DNA of 64,000 nt from the NCBI GenBank assembly GCA_946894095.1, contig OX335652.1:16019001-16083000 (forward strand). Reading direction: 5' to 3'. The DNA comes from Incurvaria masculella. Taxonomy: Eukaryota; Arthropoda; Insecta; Lepidoptera; Incurvariidae. Shown one piece after another: positions 1 through 12,600 of this stretch. A program made the position numbers and the translations under genes. Numbering within the stretch: the first letter of the stretch is position 1; every line of letters starts with the position of its first letter. The notes under the pieces were generated by a model. The model saw only the letters and a list, made by a program, of their open reading frames with translations. It searched no databases and was not told where the DNA came from.

Positions 1-72
1 TGGCTTCGCGGACCACTTTAGGGGCTTCCAGGGACCACCAGCGGTCCGCGGACTACCGGTTCAGAACCACTG
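1..72. mobile_element. hAT-like element, right end only
   Basis: The block is rich in GGACC/GGTCC motifs and ends in GAACCACTG. Its reverse complement begins CAGTGGTTCTGAACC, which resembles the CAGTGGTTCTCAA-type termini common in hAT transposons. The next eight bases, TTCTAGGA, could be one copy of an 8-bp target duplication. The other end lies outside the window, so neither length nor coding content can be judged. Confidence 0.4.
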
Positions 73-96
73 TTCTAGGAGCTATTCGTATTTTTA

Positions 97-742
97 ACCG
101 ACTTCAAAAAAAGGAGGAGGTTATCAATTCGTCTGTATGTTTTTTTTTTTTTTGTTTTTTTTTTTTATGTTTGTTACCTCATAACTTTTTCCTGGGTGAA
201 CCGATTTTGATGATTTTTTTTTAAATGATAGCTAGTGCTTCCCAAGTGGTCCCATTATAATTTGGTTAAGTTCTGACAATGATATCCATGAGAAAATCAT
301 AAAAGTCTTAAATTTGTATTAAGATGTGCGCGACAAATGGACGAATAACTCAATATAACGCCAACCGATTTCGGTGATTCTTTTTTTAATGGAAAGGACG
401 TGTACAAATTAGTAAGTTTACTTCAGATTCACTAAAAATTAACAAATAAAAAAACAAATTTAACAAAAAAAATAACCGACTTCAAAGGAAAAGCACTAAA
501 AAGTAAAAAATAATGTTCATTTTTGTAGTTACGATTTCTGTTATTTTTTGAGTCGGTGTCAGCCAAGGTTAGGTTAGATTAGGTTAGGTTAGGTTAGATT
601 AGGTTAGGTTCTCTTGATTGGCGCAGCGCGTGCCCGGCTGACGCCGACTCAAAAAATAACAGAAATCGTAACTACAACAATGAACATTATTTTTTACTTT
701 TTAGTGCCTTTCCTTTGAAGTCGGTTATTTTTTTTGTTAAAT
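97..742 (+). mobile_element. TTAGG-palindrome element, copy 1
   Basis: The element begins AACCGACTTCAAA and ends TTTGAAGTCGGTT, so its termini are inverted repeats. The left half (97-460) is unique sequence. The right half (464-742) is a hairpin with arms of about 100 bp. Its loop holds an AGGTT/TTAGG array with a few AGATT variants, followed by an asymmetric piece containing TTGATTGGCGCAGCGCG. The same layout recurs near 5.1-6.05, 14.3-15.5 and 18.4-19.4 kb. No coding capacity is seen, so it is non-autonomous. Confidence 0.75.
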
Positions 743-756
743 TTGTTTTTTTATCT

Positions 757-2075
757 ATATCTATACTATTATATAAAGAGGAAAGGTTTGATTGTTTGTG
801 TATTTGAACCAAATAGGCTCCGAAACTACTGAACGGATTTAAAACATTATTTTACCGTTGGAAAGCTACAGTCTATCCGAGGGACATATGTTTTATCTTA
901 AAAAAATTAGGGATCCTTACCAAAACTCCGATAACGTAACCCAAGGTGCAAAAAAATTACCAAGAATATTCCTTACATCGCGTGCGCTGCGAAAACTATT
1001 CACGATAGAACAAAATGATGTACTACAATTTTATAGAACACATTATTATCTCAAAATGTCCCGACAGCATACATCTAACTATTATAGTTATGTCACAATA
1101 AGTTTGCATTTATTTTAAAATAAAAATTTAAATACCGCCGCTAGAAAAGGCTCCTTATTTGTACCTAGATATTAATCCTTATCAAAATAAATAAATAATT
1201 ATTTAAGACTGTTTTAATACCTTTATATTACTTTTTGAATTATTCGATTCGGACATTTCATTCGAAAGATAAATTAGAAAAAACTCCGCTCGGCCAACAA
1301 TGCTTTTTAGAGTTTGTAGGCGTCACTCACAGGTACGGGAGGGGAGTCAGTCGGCTCCCTACGCAGCAGCCGTGTGCGGAATTTAAGAAATTGTCGCTTG
1401 ATAATATTTTGTCGTTTGATGATAATTAGTTTAGTAGGTAACTAAACGCATTCAAAAAGTTCTTTTCAGAACTAGATCCATTAATATATGTTTTACATTT
1501 AGTTATCCTAATAAATAAGTGACTTAAATAGTTTTTATGATTTTCGATTAAATACATTTTAGTTGTAGGTTATAGTAGTAGTTGTAGGTAGCTAATAACA
1601 GTTAAACATGTTTGAAAAATGCTACGGCTTTTCACGCGGCAGGAACATACATTCTCCAAAGACATTCTCAAAAGCCGTAAAATTTTTCAAACATGTCTAA
1701 CGACCGCGGTAATCTCAAAAGTATCATAATAACAGTTAAGCTAATTATTTAGTGAAAAATAAAACAACATCAAATAGTGTTTACTCCCTGGCTTTAACTC
1801 AATAAATTGTTTATTTAATGGCTTTTGTTTTGTGGTTATGACCTTTTTACAATAATTAATAGTATGAAAAATACATAAAAGTAAAAATACAAAAAAAGAA
1901 AAAAATACCAAAAAAAATATATTCACAAAATTTGTAATTTTTATTTCAAATATTTCAAGGTATTTGCTCTTTTTTTAGGAACTCTACGTAAGAAGGGTTT
2001 ATTTGTGTATCATTGTGTCAAAATAATATTTTTTAAATTATATTATGCACGTGCAAAGCCGGGGCGGGCTGCTAT
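757..2075 (+). mobile_element. 1.3-kb dispersed element, copy A
   Basis: One end reads TATACTATTATATAAAGAGG and the other is a GCAAAGCCGGGGCGGGCTGC motif. A second copy lies in inverse orientation at 28648-29955 and matches along nearly the whole length. Both carry an internal hairpin (about 1607-1697 here) with CATGTTTGAAAAAT arms. A short ORF at 1235-1429 has an altered counterpart in the other copy and matches no family I know. The class of element is unresolved. Confidence 0.6.
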
Positions 2076-2299
2076 ATTTTATAATTTAGATGTTCTCTCT
2101 TTTTGAGAATACTTACACATTCGATGTTGATAAAAGAGAAAATGTAAGAGACTTTGCTGCGTGATGCGATGCGTCGACCATCTTCAGTTCCTAACGATTC
2201 ATCATTTTTCGTTTGATCTATGCACCCAACACCACACCGTCTCAAGTCATCGATAGTAATACTCAATTGCATCCTTTAACCTTACCAAACAGATAAAAA

Positions 2300-2420
2300 T
2301 ACGTATATCGGTAGCCCAGTGATGTGACACATCGAAGTTCGATATTCGAGGTTAAGCAACCCTGGGCGCGTTCTGTTTTGTGTGGATTACCGTTTTGAAA
2401 GGATCAGGGGCCGATCGAAT
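2300..2420 (+). mobile_element. 5S-rRNA-like SINE head, isolated
   Basis: The block contains GCCCAGTG, then GAGGTTAAGCAACCCTGGGC, then GTGTGGATTACC. These correspond in order and spacing to the start of a 5S-derived SINE head, the 5S box A region (GAAGTTAAGCAACG) and the 5S box C region (GGATGGGTGACC). It is diverged and is not a 5S gene. Sequence after about 2420 is not recognisable. Confidence 0.45.
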
Positions 2421-3027
2421 TCCCTTACATATTATGTCACATTTTACGCCGATTACCCCCCAGGTCCATTCTGCCGGCCACTTGTTTAATATCTGATATC
2501 AGATTCATATTCTCTGATCACCGGAACCATTAGATGTACGTTTTGAAAAGTTAGGCCTAGTAAGTAAAAAGTTCTAAGTGACTTCGAATATGTAATGTTT
2601 TTTTCTTGTATTCTCCGACCACAGTGAGTCTCAGTTAACGATTTCAATGGGATTTGGTCCAGTAGGCAACCAAAAAGATCTCAATGCCAAATTTTCTAAT
2701 TTAAATTGGTGAAATTTGGATTGGTGAAAATGATTTGTAATCATTCGACGATAGGAAAAATCATCCTTCAATATTAAAAGTAACTGCATATGCCCATCTC
2801 ATGGGTCCTGGTTGATCACGCTAGTATTTCAGGGCTGAAGGAATTTAATCCTTAGGTATTTTGTCCCTTTCGGGCTGGTCGTCTATAGGCGAAGGATCAT
2901 CGTCTTTTTTTTTACGTATACATAGCTTGTTTCTTCGCATCTACTTGCCATCACGCTAAATTACCCAAGAGTTGAGCAGTGGATTTGCAAATGAAAGAAG
3001 TCATAGAAAAACCGCGGCTGTCATTAT

Positions 3028-3478
3028 TTTTTTATTTTTGGATATGGATGGCTAATACCACATTTACCATCATTTAGCCTAACATATTTATGTTTTTTTT
3101 TATGTGACTGGACATGGATGGCTAATACCACACCTTCTGTCATGGTATTAGCCCAACACACCACATGGGAACTAGGTGCCATGCCAGGACCTTCCTTATA
3201 TTGCACGGCTACATTGAACTGGATGGAAAACACGGACAATTTTCATTGCCGCTTCGACCATCGTTCATCCAATGCGATGGTACCAACCCGGGCGGGATTA
3301 ACCCTACCACCTAGTAAGTAAGGAAGGGGACCTACAGTTTAACGTGGAATCCGAACCACGGCCAGCCTCTCTCAACGGTCGAATGGTCACCCATCCAAGA
3401 CCAGACCGGACCCGGCGTTTCTTAACTTCGGAGAGCGATCGCCGAAGTGTCGCACCACTGGGCCACTGAGGCTGACAG
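3028..3478 (-). mobile_element. SINE with 5S-rRNA-derived head
   Basis: Read on the minus strand, the element begins near 3478 with GCCTCAGTGGCCCAGTGGTG. It continues through CTCCGAAGTTAAGAAACGCC and TTGGATGGGTGACC, a clear match to the internal promoter of 5S rRNA (box A and box C) at the right spacing. A body follows containing CCCGCCCGGGTTGGTACC, then GGTATTAGCCATCCATGTCC and an A-rich tail at 3086-3097. A second tail fragment abuts at 3028-3085. At least ten other pieces of the same body occur in the window, some with a tRNA-like head instead. Confidence 0.7.
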
Positions 3479-3995
3479 TTTGTTTCAAACACGGTGAATA
3501 CTGTTCGGAGCTTCAAAAAGCAGCCCCATTATCCTATTTCTATCATCAGTCAATGCGGAAGACTCAGGAAATGCAGCCATTCACTGTTTAAAAAAAAAAG
3601 AACCACCAATCATCTAGCTTCGATAGAGTTGGTAAACTGTGGAAAGCACTACCTGCCTAGACCTGCATGGTTTATTTAGCCTCTGTGAAAGTTCGAAAGC
3701 CTATGGCCGTCACCGGACCTGGCGTAACGCCATATGTTGCGCAATACAAAAAAATATGCAGGGTAAATTTAAAATTCGGGCGTTACTTCAACTTCTAGAC
3801 ACGAAAAAAACGGTTCTAGAAGTTTGGCGTAAACGTAAAAATATCATAGTTTTTTTTTCCTTTTCCCATGATTTTCAGAATGTCTAGAATTTAAAGTAAT
3901 GCCCGTTATTGTCAGGATACCAGCAGCACCGAAAATGTAATTTTACGATTTAATAAGATTGATAAACATAAAATAAGGTGAAGAGACAATGAAAT

Positions 3996-4437
3996 TAAAA
4001 ATGGCTTACTCACGATGTGTCGATAATATTTCACGACGTTTCGAACCAAACATTTGGTCCATCATCAGGCGAGCACCCGTGCCGGCGGCGGTCAACAGAG
4101 CCGGTAGTCTCAGTTGTCACCTAAATTGGCGTTACGGCAAACCGATCGACTGGCGTTTTCTAATGTACGGAGAAAATGATGAGCGCGCGCAGCGGGCGTT
4201 AAGCGAACTAACATTTGCGAGTCCGATCTTGATTTGACAGCTTACTCAACGTTGCTGTAAATACGTTGACGTTGTGGTTTACGTCCACTCCGCGTTTTCA
4301 TACAAATCGGAAGTCCGCGTTTGACTTTCACAGCTTGAAGAAGTAAAACCACACAATATCTAGTAGACCAAATGTTTGGTTCGAAACGTCGTGAAATATT
4401 ATCGACACACTGTGAGTAAGCCGTTTTCCACAAACCT
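3996..4437. mobile_element. Inverted pair of Penelope-type ends with hammerhead-like motifs
   Basis: Two copies of a roughly 58-bp sequence face each other. The left copy (4003-4070, minus strand) reads CTGATGA at 4068-4062, then a helix GGACCAAA-TG-TTTGGTTC, then GAAACGTCG. The right copy (4366-4430, plus strand) has the same helix and GAAACGTCG, but its first core is decayed to CTAGTAGACC. CTGATGA plus GAAAC around a helix is the hammerhead ribozyme core, which is known from Penelope-like element ends. One extra U follows CTGATGA, so activity is uncertain. The middle (4085-4360) resembles 17050-17300. Confidence 0.55.
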
Positions 4438-4439
4438 TA

Positions 4440-5137
4440 AAATGAGTGTTAACCACGGTAATCTCAAATCATATAAAAGAAATTAAAAATATTTTTATTT
4501 ACATTGGTACATCCATTTATCACTAGATATATGCTAGAAAACTATATCAAATCTAAAATAGAGTCTCCTACAAATTGGGTACATTTACAATATACGATAC
4601 GAAATTAAATCTAAACTGTTTATTGAGCATACAATTAGGGCATAATATCAACGGTATAAGTAGGTCAGTATCTCTTGTACCCGACTCCATATACTTATCT
4701 ATCACAGTAAACATACTATTTTGAATTTTTCTACGAATTCGAGAGCAGTTTTCACAAGTACGTAGTTTTAACGATCATTTTGATTTATTTTCTGCGGGTT
4801 AATCACCTCAAGTCGTAATTATTAGCATAATCTCAACTCAACTTTATATTTAGAGAAGCGCATTTTGGAAGAATATCAAATGTATTGTGACTTGCGCTTA
4901 AAATATAGGGTTAATATACTTTAAATATCTATTATGTATTGTGAAAATGCCTATTTGTGTCTTCTTCAACTCCAACTATGGGTGAAGGCGTAATAACATT
5001 TTTGAAAATGTGTGTGAAACCATATTTTCCTTACGCATCGCATTTTTTGAATTAATTATATCAAAGCATGCGGTTTTCGGTTAAATTATGACTGGTATTA
5101 TCTACATCACGCCTGATGGCTAACGAATCTCTAACTT
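4440..5137. other. Unassigned AT-rich DNA
   Basis: No gene, recognisable repeat boundary or conserved reading frame is seen here. Confidence 0.5.
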
Positions 5138-6050
5138 TTTAACCGACTTCAAAAAAAGGAGGAGGTTATCAATTCGTCTGTATGTTTTTTTTTTGCTTTT
5201 TTATGTTTGTTACCTCATAACTTTTGCCTGGGTGAACCGATTTGGATGATTATTTTCTTAAATGAAAGCTAGTGCTTTCCAAGTGGTCCCATTTTAATTT
5301 GGTTAAGTTCTGACAATGATTTCCATGAGAAAATCATAAAAGTCTTAAATTTGTATTAAGATGTGCGCGACAAATGGACGAATAACTCAATATAACGCCA
5401 ACCGATTTCGGTCATTCTTTTTTAACCGACTTCAAAAAAGGAGGAGGTTATCAATTCGTCTGTTTGTTTTTTTTTTGTTTTTTTTTTATCTTTGTTACCT
5501 CATAACTTTGCCTGGGTGAACCGATTTTGATGATTATTTTTTTAAATGATAGCTAGTGCTTCCCAAGTGGTCCCATTTTAATTTAGTTAAGTTCTGACAA
5601 TGATATCCATTAGAAAATCATATAAGTCTTAAATTTGTATTAAGATGTGCGCGACAAATGGACGAATAACTCAATATAACGCCAACCGATTTCGGTGATT
5701 CTTTTTTTATTGGAAAGGACGTGTACAAATTAGTAAGTGTACTTCAGATTCACTAAAAATAAACAAAAAAAAAAATTACAAAAAAAATAACCGACTTCAA
5801 AGAAAAAGCACTAAAAGTAAAAAATAATTTCCATTTTTGTAGTTACGATTTCTGTTATTTTTTGAGTCGGTGTCAGCCAAGGTTAGGTTAGGTTAGGTTA
5901 GGTTAGGTTAGGTTAGGTTCTCTTGATTGGCGTAGCGCGTGCCCGGCTGACGCCGACTCAAAAAATAACAGAAATCGTAACTGCACAAAAATGGAAATTA
6001 TTTTTTACTTTTTAGTGCTTTTTCTTTGAAGTCGGTAATTTTTTTTGTAA
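5138..6050 (+). mobile_element. TTAGG-palindrome element, copy 2 (with tandem partial copy)
   Basis: A truncated left half (5138-5425) is followed directly by a complete element (5423-6050). The two overlap at the terminal AACCGACTTCAAA. The hairpin is 5780-6050 and its loop carries an uninterrupted TTAGG array of about eight units. The loop flank TTGATTGGCGTAGCGCG is in the same relative orientation as in copy 1. The element ends about 180 bp beyond the stop codon of the transporter gene. Confidence 0.75.
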
Positions 6051-6233
6051 AATTTTTTTTTGTCTTTATAAAATCAGCACTGTTGTATTTGTGCACCTTT
6101 GGTGCTTTAATGTGCGCATAGTTTTCCTTAAAACTACTTACATTGCATATGTATTTTATGAAGTCTTTGAGCATTATACAAGTTGCTATAAATTACCATT
6201 TATCACTTTCACGTTCCGAATGAGACGGACTGA

Positions 6234-6665
6234 TCATAGCCGTTCGCCCTCCTCTAGCGTATCAGGAAGTTTCTTGCCGCGAGTGTCTGGGAGAAAGCAG
6301 CACAGCGCGGCGCCAATGAGGGGCACAACGCCGAACACTGCGGGCGGCAGCCACGCCTGGACCGAGGACAGGCCGGCGACGAACGGCGCCAGCATGGAGC
6401 CGACGCGGGCGATCGTCGAGGCCAGCCCGACGCCGGTGTTCCTGACGACCGTCGGGAAGAGCTCGCCGGCGTAGAGGTAGACCGTGGCGAAGGAGATGCT
6501 CATGCCCCAGAGGCCGGCGCAGCCGAGAGTGACGTGCACGGCCGTCACCGCGGGAACCACGGCTATGAGCAGACAGCTTATGCCGGTCACGCAGTTCGCG
6601 CTGACGAGGGTCCACTTGCGGCCGAAAACGCGGTTAGCGTAAATCGAGATCAGGGTGCCGGGAAC
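6234..6665 (-). CDS. SLC22-like gene, last exon with TM8-TM12
   Basis: The acceptor CTTTTTCAG is followed in phase 0 by VPGTLISIYANRVFGRKW. The exon ends LEEGERL and TGA. It is much more GC-rich than its introns. A long shadow reading frame on the same strand (6262-6615) and one on the opposite strand are by-products of this codon use. No clear AATAAA signal was found shortly after the stop. Confidence 0.9.
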   Translation of the reverse strand, partial: VPGTLISIYANRVFGRKWTLVSANCVTGISCLLIAVVPAVTAVHVTLGCAGLWGMSISFATVYLYAGELFPTVVRNTGVGLASTIARVGSMLAPFVAGLSSVQAWLPPAVFGVVPLIGAALCCFLPDTRGKKLPDTLEEGERL

Positions 6666-9600
6666 CTGAAAAAGAAGTTTTATCAGATTGATTTGACTAA
6701 TAAGATTGTTAGGATGTACGAATGGATACTCGAGATTGAAAACATAATTGAATGAATACACACGGCATCGCCATAGATGCCACACATTGGACTTGGCCCA
6801 CATAAGTTTTCTTTGCAAATACCAATGCATACTGTTGCGCAGAGGGTGATGCGCTCCGTACATGGTTTCTAGTTAGATCCTCCCAGAGGTCGAAATATTA
6901 TATTAATTGATCGGTGACGTTACTTCTGACGATGGGAGTTCATATTGGTATTGTTATATTGTTGTTGGAGCAGACTCAAGTGGCACATATCGTATACATT
7001 CGTATGAATAACCGTTAATTACAATGCCACAATGGCATTGTACCTGTAAGCCTCTCCGTACCCCAATAAGTAACGGGATATGTAGAAAAATTCTTCTTGG
7101 CCGCTCGTAAGAAGCCGCTAAATACATAATTCAATTCACTGCTCACAATGCTTATTTTTTTTTATCCAATAGAACATTTGAATGTGACGGAGCTCACATC
7201 AACTATTCCCAAAATGTGAATTATGCTTCATCGCAGGTTTTTTAAATTCCACTTCGAATGAGGTATGGTGGTGTTACTGGTGGTGGATACCAAGGAAAAT
7301 ATCTTGAAACATATTGAAATCAACCAAAATCCGGTATAAATTACCTGAATGGCAGCAGAAACTGCGACATTTGTGAAAATATTCCCCGCAAACTGACCGA
7401 TATACTGCGATACCCCAAAGAAGCAGAGACCGCAAACTAGCCAGTTGAAACATATGCAGAGGGTGTTGCGGCGGATAACCGGCGTGCGAAACAAATCCAG
7501 GAAGGTGGCGCGATGTTCCGTCTGCTTTGAGCCAATCTCTTCTGACATCTTTTTCATGGCCGATGCTATATTTTCGGTTGGCATTCCGTTCCTGGAATAG
7601 CAAATCAATTTATTGTGTGTAACAACAGTAAACTTGGCCATTGAATTTAGGTCGAGGTTAGACCTGAGGTCAAAATGTCTATATAAACATCTACACTTGT
7701 TTGTGCATGCGAGAGTGGTTAGACAACCTTGAAATCACAAAAGTTAAGTCTACATATCAACTGCTTTCATATTTGCCAGAAATTGTAGATGTGTATAATT
7801 GTTTGCATTGCCTCACAAATGTAATATTAATGTAATAGATATTTCGATATTCTATTCAATGCCATTATTGGGCGTAGACATAACAATAGATGCTGCCTCA
7901 TGTATTTTGCCCCACCGTTTGACATTATTTCACTCACCTCTTCGCAGCAGTCTCCAGAATCTTGACAGCTTTGTCCGTTTTCCCAATAGTCATGAGCCAC
8001 CTCGGAGACTCAGGTAGTAGGAAGTAGTAGCTCAAGAACAGAATGGATGGAAGCGATATAGCCAGCTGGAAGTGGTGCCAATCGCGAAGGTAGTATCCGA
8101 ACAGGGCGAGCGAGAGATGGCCAAGGTTGAAGGGGATCTGGTATATGATGCCGACGGTGTCGCGGTAGCGTGCTCCGATCAGTTCCATTGTGAGCACGAA
8201 GCTGGTGATCATTGTGCCTCCAGTGGCCACGGCGAGAAGGAACCGTAGCGTGGTGAACATTATCCAGTTGACGGAGAATGATGTGGATACGCCGCTGAGG
8301 AGTTGCAGAAACACAGCGCCGAGGAATGGCTTCCGCCGTCCGAACCTGGAAGCATTAATACAAATTAAATATGTGATGTTTTAATATTTTAAAAAGACGA
8401 GTTAAAATAAAGTTAATATGTAAAAGTACAGTTGCAGCCCATACGTATCATGGCGAGCAGGTACATTGATTGCTCAACCGGATTCAACGCACAATTGAAC
8501 TACTTTCACTGGTCACCCGTCTTGTCGCGTCGCAATTATACAGTGCTATGTTGCATTGACATCTCCAAAATCAGAGCGTTTATTTTTTTCTTGATCAGAT
8601 GCTTTTTTGCACAATAATTAGCACGATATCAAACCTATTCATTCACGGATGTGATTTTTTTGAAAACCTTAAAAATCTGTAAACTAGTTTATTGTGCGCT
8701 TTATAGAAACGTGGTAAATGCAAAGTGTAATGCAATACTTTTGCCGCATGAGCAGATTGAATGGCGGGTGTGACCTTTCATGTTCACGGATGATGGGATG
8801 GTAACTCACCGAGAAGAGTATAAATCACAGTCTCTTATTCAATGTTCAATGGGACCTTTTCATTTTTACTATGAGGGCGATTGGCGTAACAGCAAATTGA
8901 TGAGGGCATATGCAAATCGATCACATTGTCAATAGTAGTATTTTCACGTGGTTCATTTGTAAAGCCACTGGATATGATTCAAAACACAAAAAAAGGTTTG
9001 AATGATATATTTATTAGGTCCTTGCATTTGCAATGGCTACTTTGGTTAGGTTAGTTTACTTTTGGTTAGGAATTCAACATTTAAGTTTATTTTAAATTTT
9101 TAGGCTTGTGTATTTGGGTTTCTAAATTAGTGATTCATTTGTTTTCGGGCTATTAGTTTTTTCTTTGATATCGTTCTGTTAACGTTATGGAAAACTTAAA
9201 ACATCGCGTTATTTACGAATACGAGTTTTACCGTATAACACCAGTGCTGCAAGCTCGAAGGATAATAATGTGTATCGGGAAGCTAATGTAAAAATAATCA
9301 CGGTACGTTTTTGGTCCCCACGTTTTCGTTTTGGGAATTTGAATCTACAGAACAAACCCCGTGGACGGCCCGAGCTGACAATGAAGGATTAAAAGTGATC
9401 GTGGAAGCTCCAAAAATTTTTTTTGTAAAGGATTGAAAGAACTACCTATAAAATGGCGAAAGTGCATAGATAACAATGGTACAAAACTTTGATTGATTAA
9501 ATATATAATTTAATATTTGGTTTCGTTTTACCTTCCCCTATAAAACGCCAATTTCGTATGTAAGCACCTAATAGCTCAGCCGTGAAATTAGTAAACATGG

Positions 9601-12600
9601 AAATAAAATTAACCGAGCAATAGGAGCAAAATGTACGCTTACTATGATTGTATCTACTATATGTTTTATTGTGTCTAGGTTTACTCATTATTTATGGTTA
9701 ATACTTGTTTAATAATATTCTTGTTTTGATCCCCAAATTAATAGCTGTGTTCAACAGCTCTTGTTTACCTTTTATCGCAGTCTGTAAACTAGTATTTTAA
9801 GTTTATTTTATTTTATATAAATTATTTGCAGTTTTAGATGTTTTAGAATAACGGAAATTAAACTGTGCTGGGTTTTCTCAATATAAATCATTGCATGAAG
9901 ATGTTATCAATATTATATCTAACGAAGTATAACTGTTTACTTTACTTTAGAAGTTTGCAATAAATATGTAGGTTGGATGATGCCATCTACCCAGGAAGTG
10001 TGAATTGTATTCAAATCTCCTTTTGATAAATTTACGACGGCGAACAATTTGGCGGCGAGGTGTTGCAGGGGCGTAATGTGAATGTGCAAATTGTATAAGA
10101 GGCAGGATGCACCAATTTAGACGATTTGACTTTTAAGTTCTCTTTACGAGGTAGCGACCAATGATGAATATGTATGTCAATGGGATATACCCACGCGGAG
10201 ATATTATACATCAATAATCTACTCAAGAAAATACAGATCTATTGGGCGATCCCTATGAGCCATGTCTCGTGCGACATAGGTTTTTTGATAACAAAAAAAA
10301 ACATGGTATAAGACCAATTCCACTAGTCATACAGTCAATTGTAATATAGTCTATTGCATACATTTCTTTTGCATTCTCCTTATAATTTTATAAACATCTA
10401 ATGGGTTTTGTGTTCGCATTTCAGCATACAAGAACAATATCCTAATCTTGCATTTTTTACTTTGGGGAAGTCTTATTGAGATAAAAATAGGTCGAACACC
10501 CATATGACATCCAGTAAATTCCGGCAAACGTTCGAATCCTTAAGGTAGAAAGATGATCATGCGCACATTCTTGTAGAAATAATCGAAATAAAATATCATA
10601 GAATACATGTAGTAACTTACATAAACATAAGAAAACGTACGTACATAAAGACGTACACATACATGTGATGGCAAAATTTCGTTAAGTTTCAAAAGTAAAG
10701 AGGCTTTTAAGTTTTTACGAAATTCTTTTAACCCACTTTACTTTTCAGCCTAACAAAATATTACTGTTTCCCTATGTTCGATATTTAATATTCGATTAAT
10801 ATAGAGATCATTGTATTCTACAAACGCTTTCTTTATTTCTGATAAGAATGTCTGGAGTAAAGTCTGTTGAGGACATTGTTGAGGATAAATATGAATGCGA
10901 TAGCTTCCGAATCGGTGATAGCTCGAAAGTCAAACAAGCATTATTTACCAGTTTGTTGGTGAAGCAAGATTTTTATTTATGTACGTGCTGTGCTATAGGC
11001 AAGATTTTGTGTAAAGACGAACGTAAATAAATCGATCGAACGGCTAGTAAGTAGTATGGTATAATAATATATTTTTTTTTTTTTATGTTAAGCGCGGCAT
11101 ATGGCGTACGCCAGGACCTAAAGGTGCCCGACGACGCCCATGGGTTTTCGAACATTCAGGGGGGCTGCGAAAACCATGCCGGCCGGCCAGGTGCTTCTTC
11201 ACACCACGTTTGAAGGACCCCAGGTCGTAATTTGGGGGAAATACCTCGGAAGGGAGTTCATTCCATTGTTTACCGACCCTATAGATAAAGGATCTAGAGG
11301 ATCGGTGAGTTCTTATTTTTGGAATGTCGACTGTGAATTTGTGCATTTTCTCCCTGTTCCGCGTTGACCGAAGGTAGAAAGGGGACGGAGGAACAGCGTT
11401 ATGCAGCTCCGACGAGCATTCTCCATGGTAAAGACGATAGAAGACAGAAAGAGACCCTACATCCCTTCTGAGTTGAAGGGTCTCCAAATTTAGGGATACC
11501 TCGGGGTCGTCAACGAGACGCACGGCCCGACGCTGTATCGAGTCCAGGGAGCCAAGCAGGTGCTTAGCTGAGCCGTCCCACAAATGCGAACAGTACTCCA
11601 CGCAAGACCTTATCTGCGCCTTGTAAAGAAGCAGTTTTTGGTCAGGCGTGAAGTACTGACGCACCCTGTTGAGGACACCCAGCTTTTTTGAAGCGAGCTT
11701 GGCTTTATCCTCCATATGGCGTCCGAAATTAAGGTCATGCGTCAGGTCAACACCAAGGATCCCTATGTGGTCGTCGATATGTAGAGTTGCTCCCTGGAAG
11801 GTCGGAGCCGCACTGAACGGAGCTCGCTTCGCACTGAACACGCACGCCTGCGTCTTGCTCGCGTTAAACTCGACGAGGTTCTGGAGACCCCACCCGGAAA
11901 CTTTTTCCAGGGTCTCTTCGAGTCTAGCAACGAGGCGCCGCCTATCGTCATCAACTTCAGCCCGGCTTGCGGTCTGGTGACTGGTGTACCTGGCTAGCAC
12001 CGTGCTGTCATCTGCGTAGCAATCAATGTCGCCCAAATTGAGCAGGTCATTGATGTGCAGCAGAAAAAGAATTTTGATCGTCTCAAATATTTAAATACGA
12101 TAAACAAGAAATACATTACATTCCTGATGTGTTAACATATAAATTCAATGTTTATGTGGTATCAAAAGTTGTTTTTTTAACAGGAGCAGGGAAATTTTAA
12201 TAATTTAAAAATATTTTAAGATTATGTTACATGTAACATTTCCTGAAAATATGATGGGTGCATGAAAATGTAAAATTTGGGCTTACCTGTCCGCCAAGAA
12301 TCCAAACAGCATACTGCCCACAAGGATACCGAGCATGAAGATCGTCTGCGTCAGATTCTTCAACCACTCTTGGCTGCAAACCAGCTGCCATTCCGTCACA
12401 ATGGTCTCTTTGAAGACGCTCCGGTCGAACTCATAGGTGCTGCAGTTGGCGGAGCAAGCCTGGTCGAATCCATTGGATACGCTGTCCGCGCAGGTGAAGT
12501 TCGTCGGGGGAGCGAGGAAGATAATGCTCATCTGGTGCCAGGCTACGGGGAACTTCACCACGAATACGACACAGCAGATCAAGATTTGCCATTTTCCGAT

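Noticed and set aside
570..610. TTAGG array as a chromosome end
   Set aside because: The arrays are short, lie inside hairpins of a repeated element, and have unique sequence on both sides.
3352..3478. A 5S rRNA gene
   Set aside because: Only the internal promoter region is similar, the rest diverges, and it continues directly into a SINE body.
6262..6615. 117-codon frame on the minus strand and 127-codon plus-strand frame at 6091-6474
   Set aside because: Both are shadows of the GC-rich last exon of the SLC22-like gene.
10848..11030. 60-codon frame in intron 1 of the transporter
   Set aside because: No recognised domain or conservation evidence; its length is within chance.
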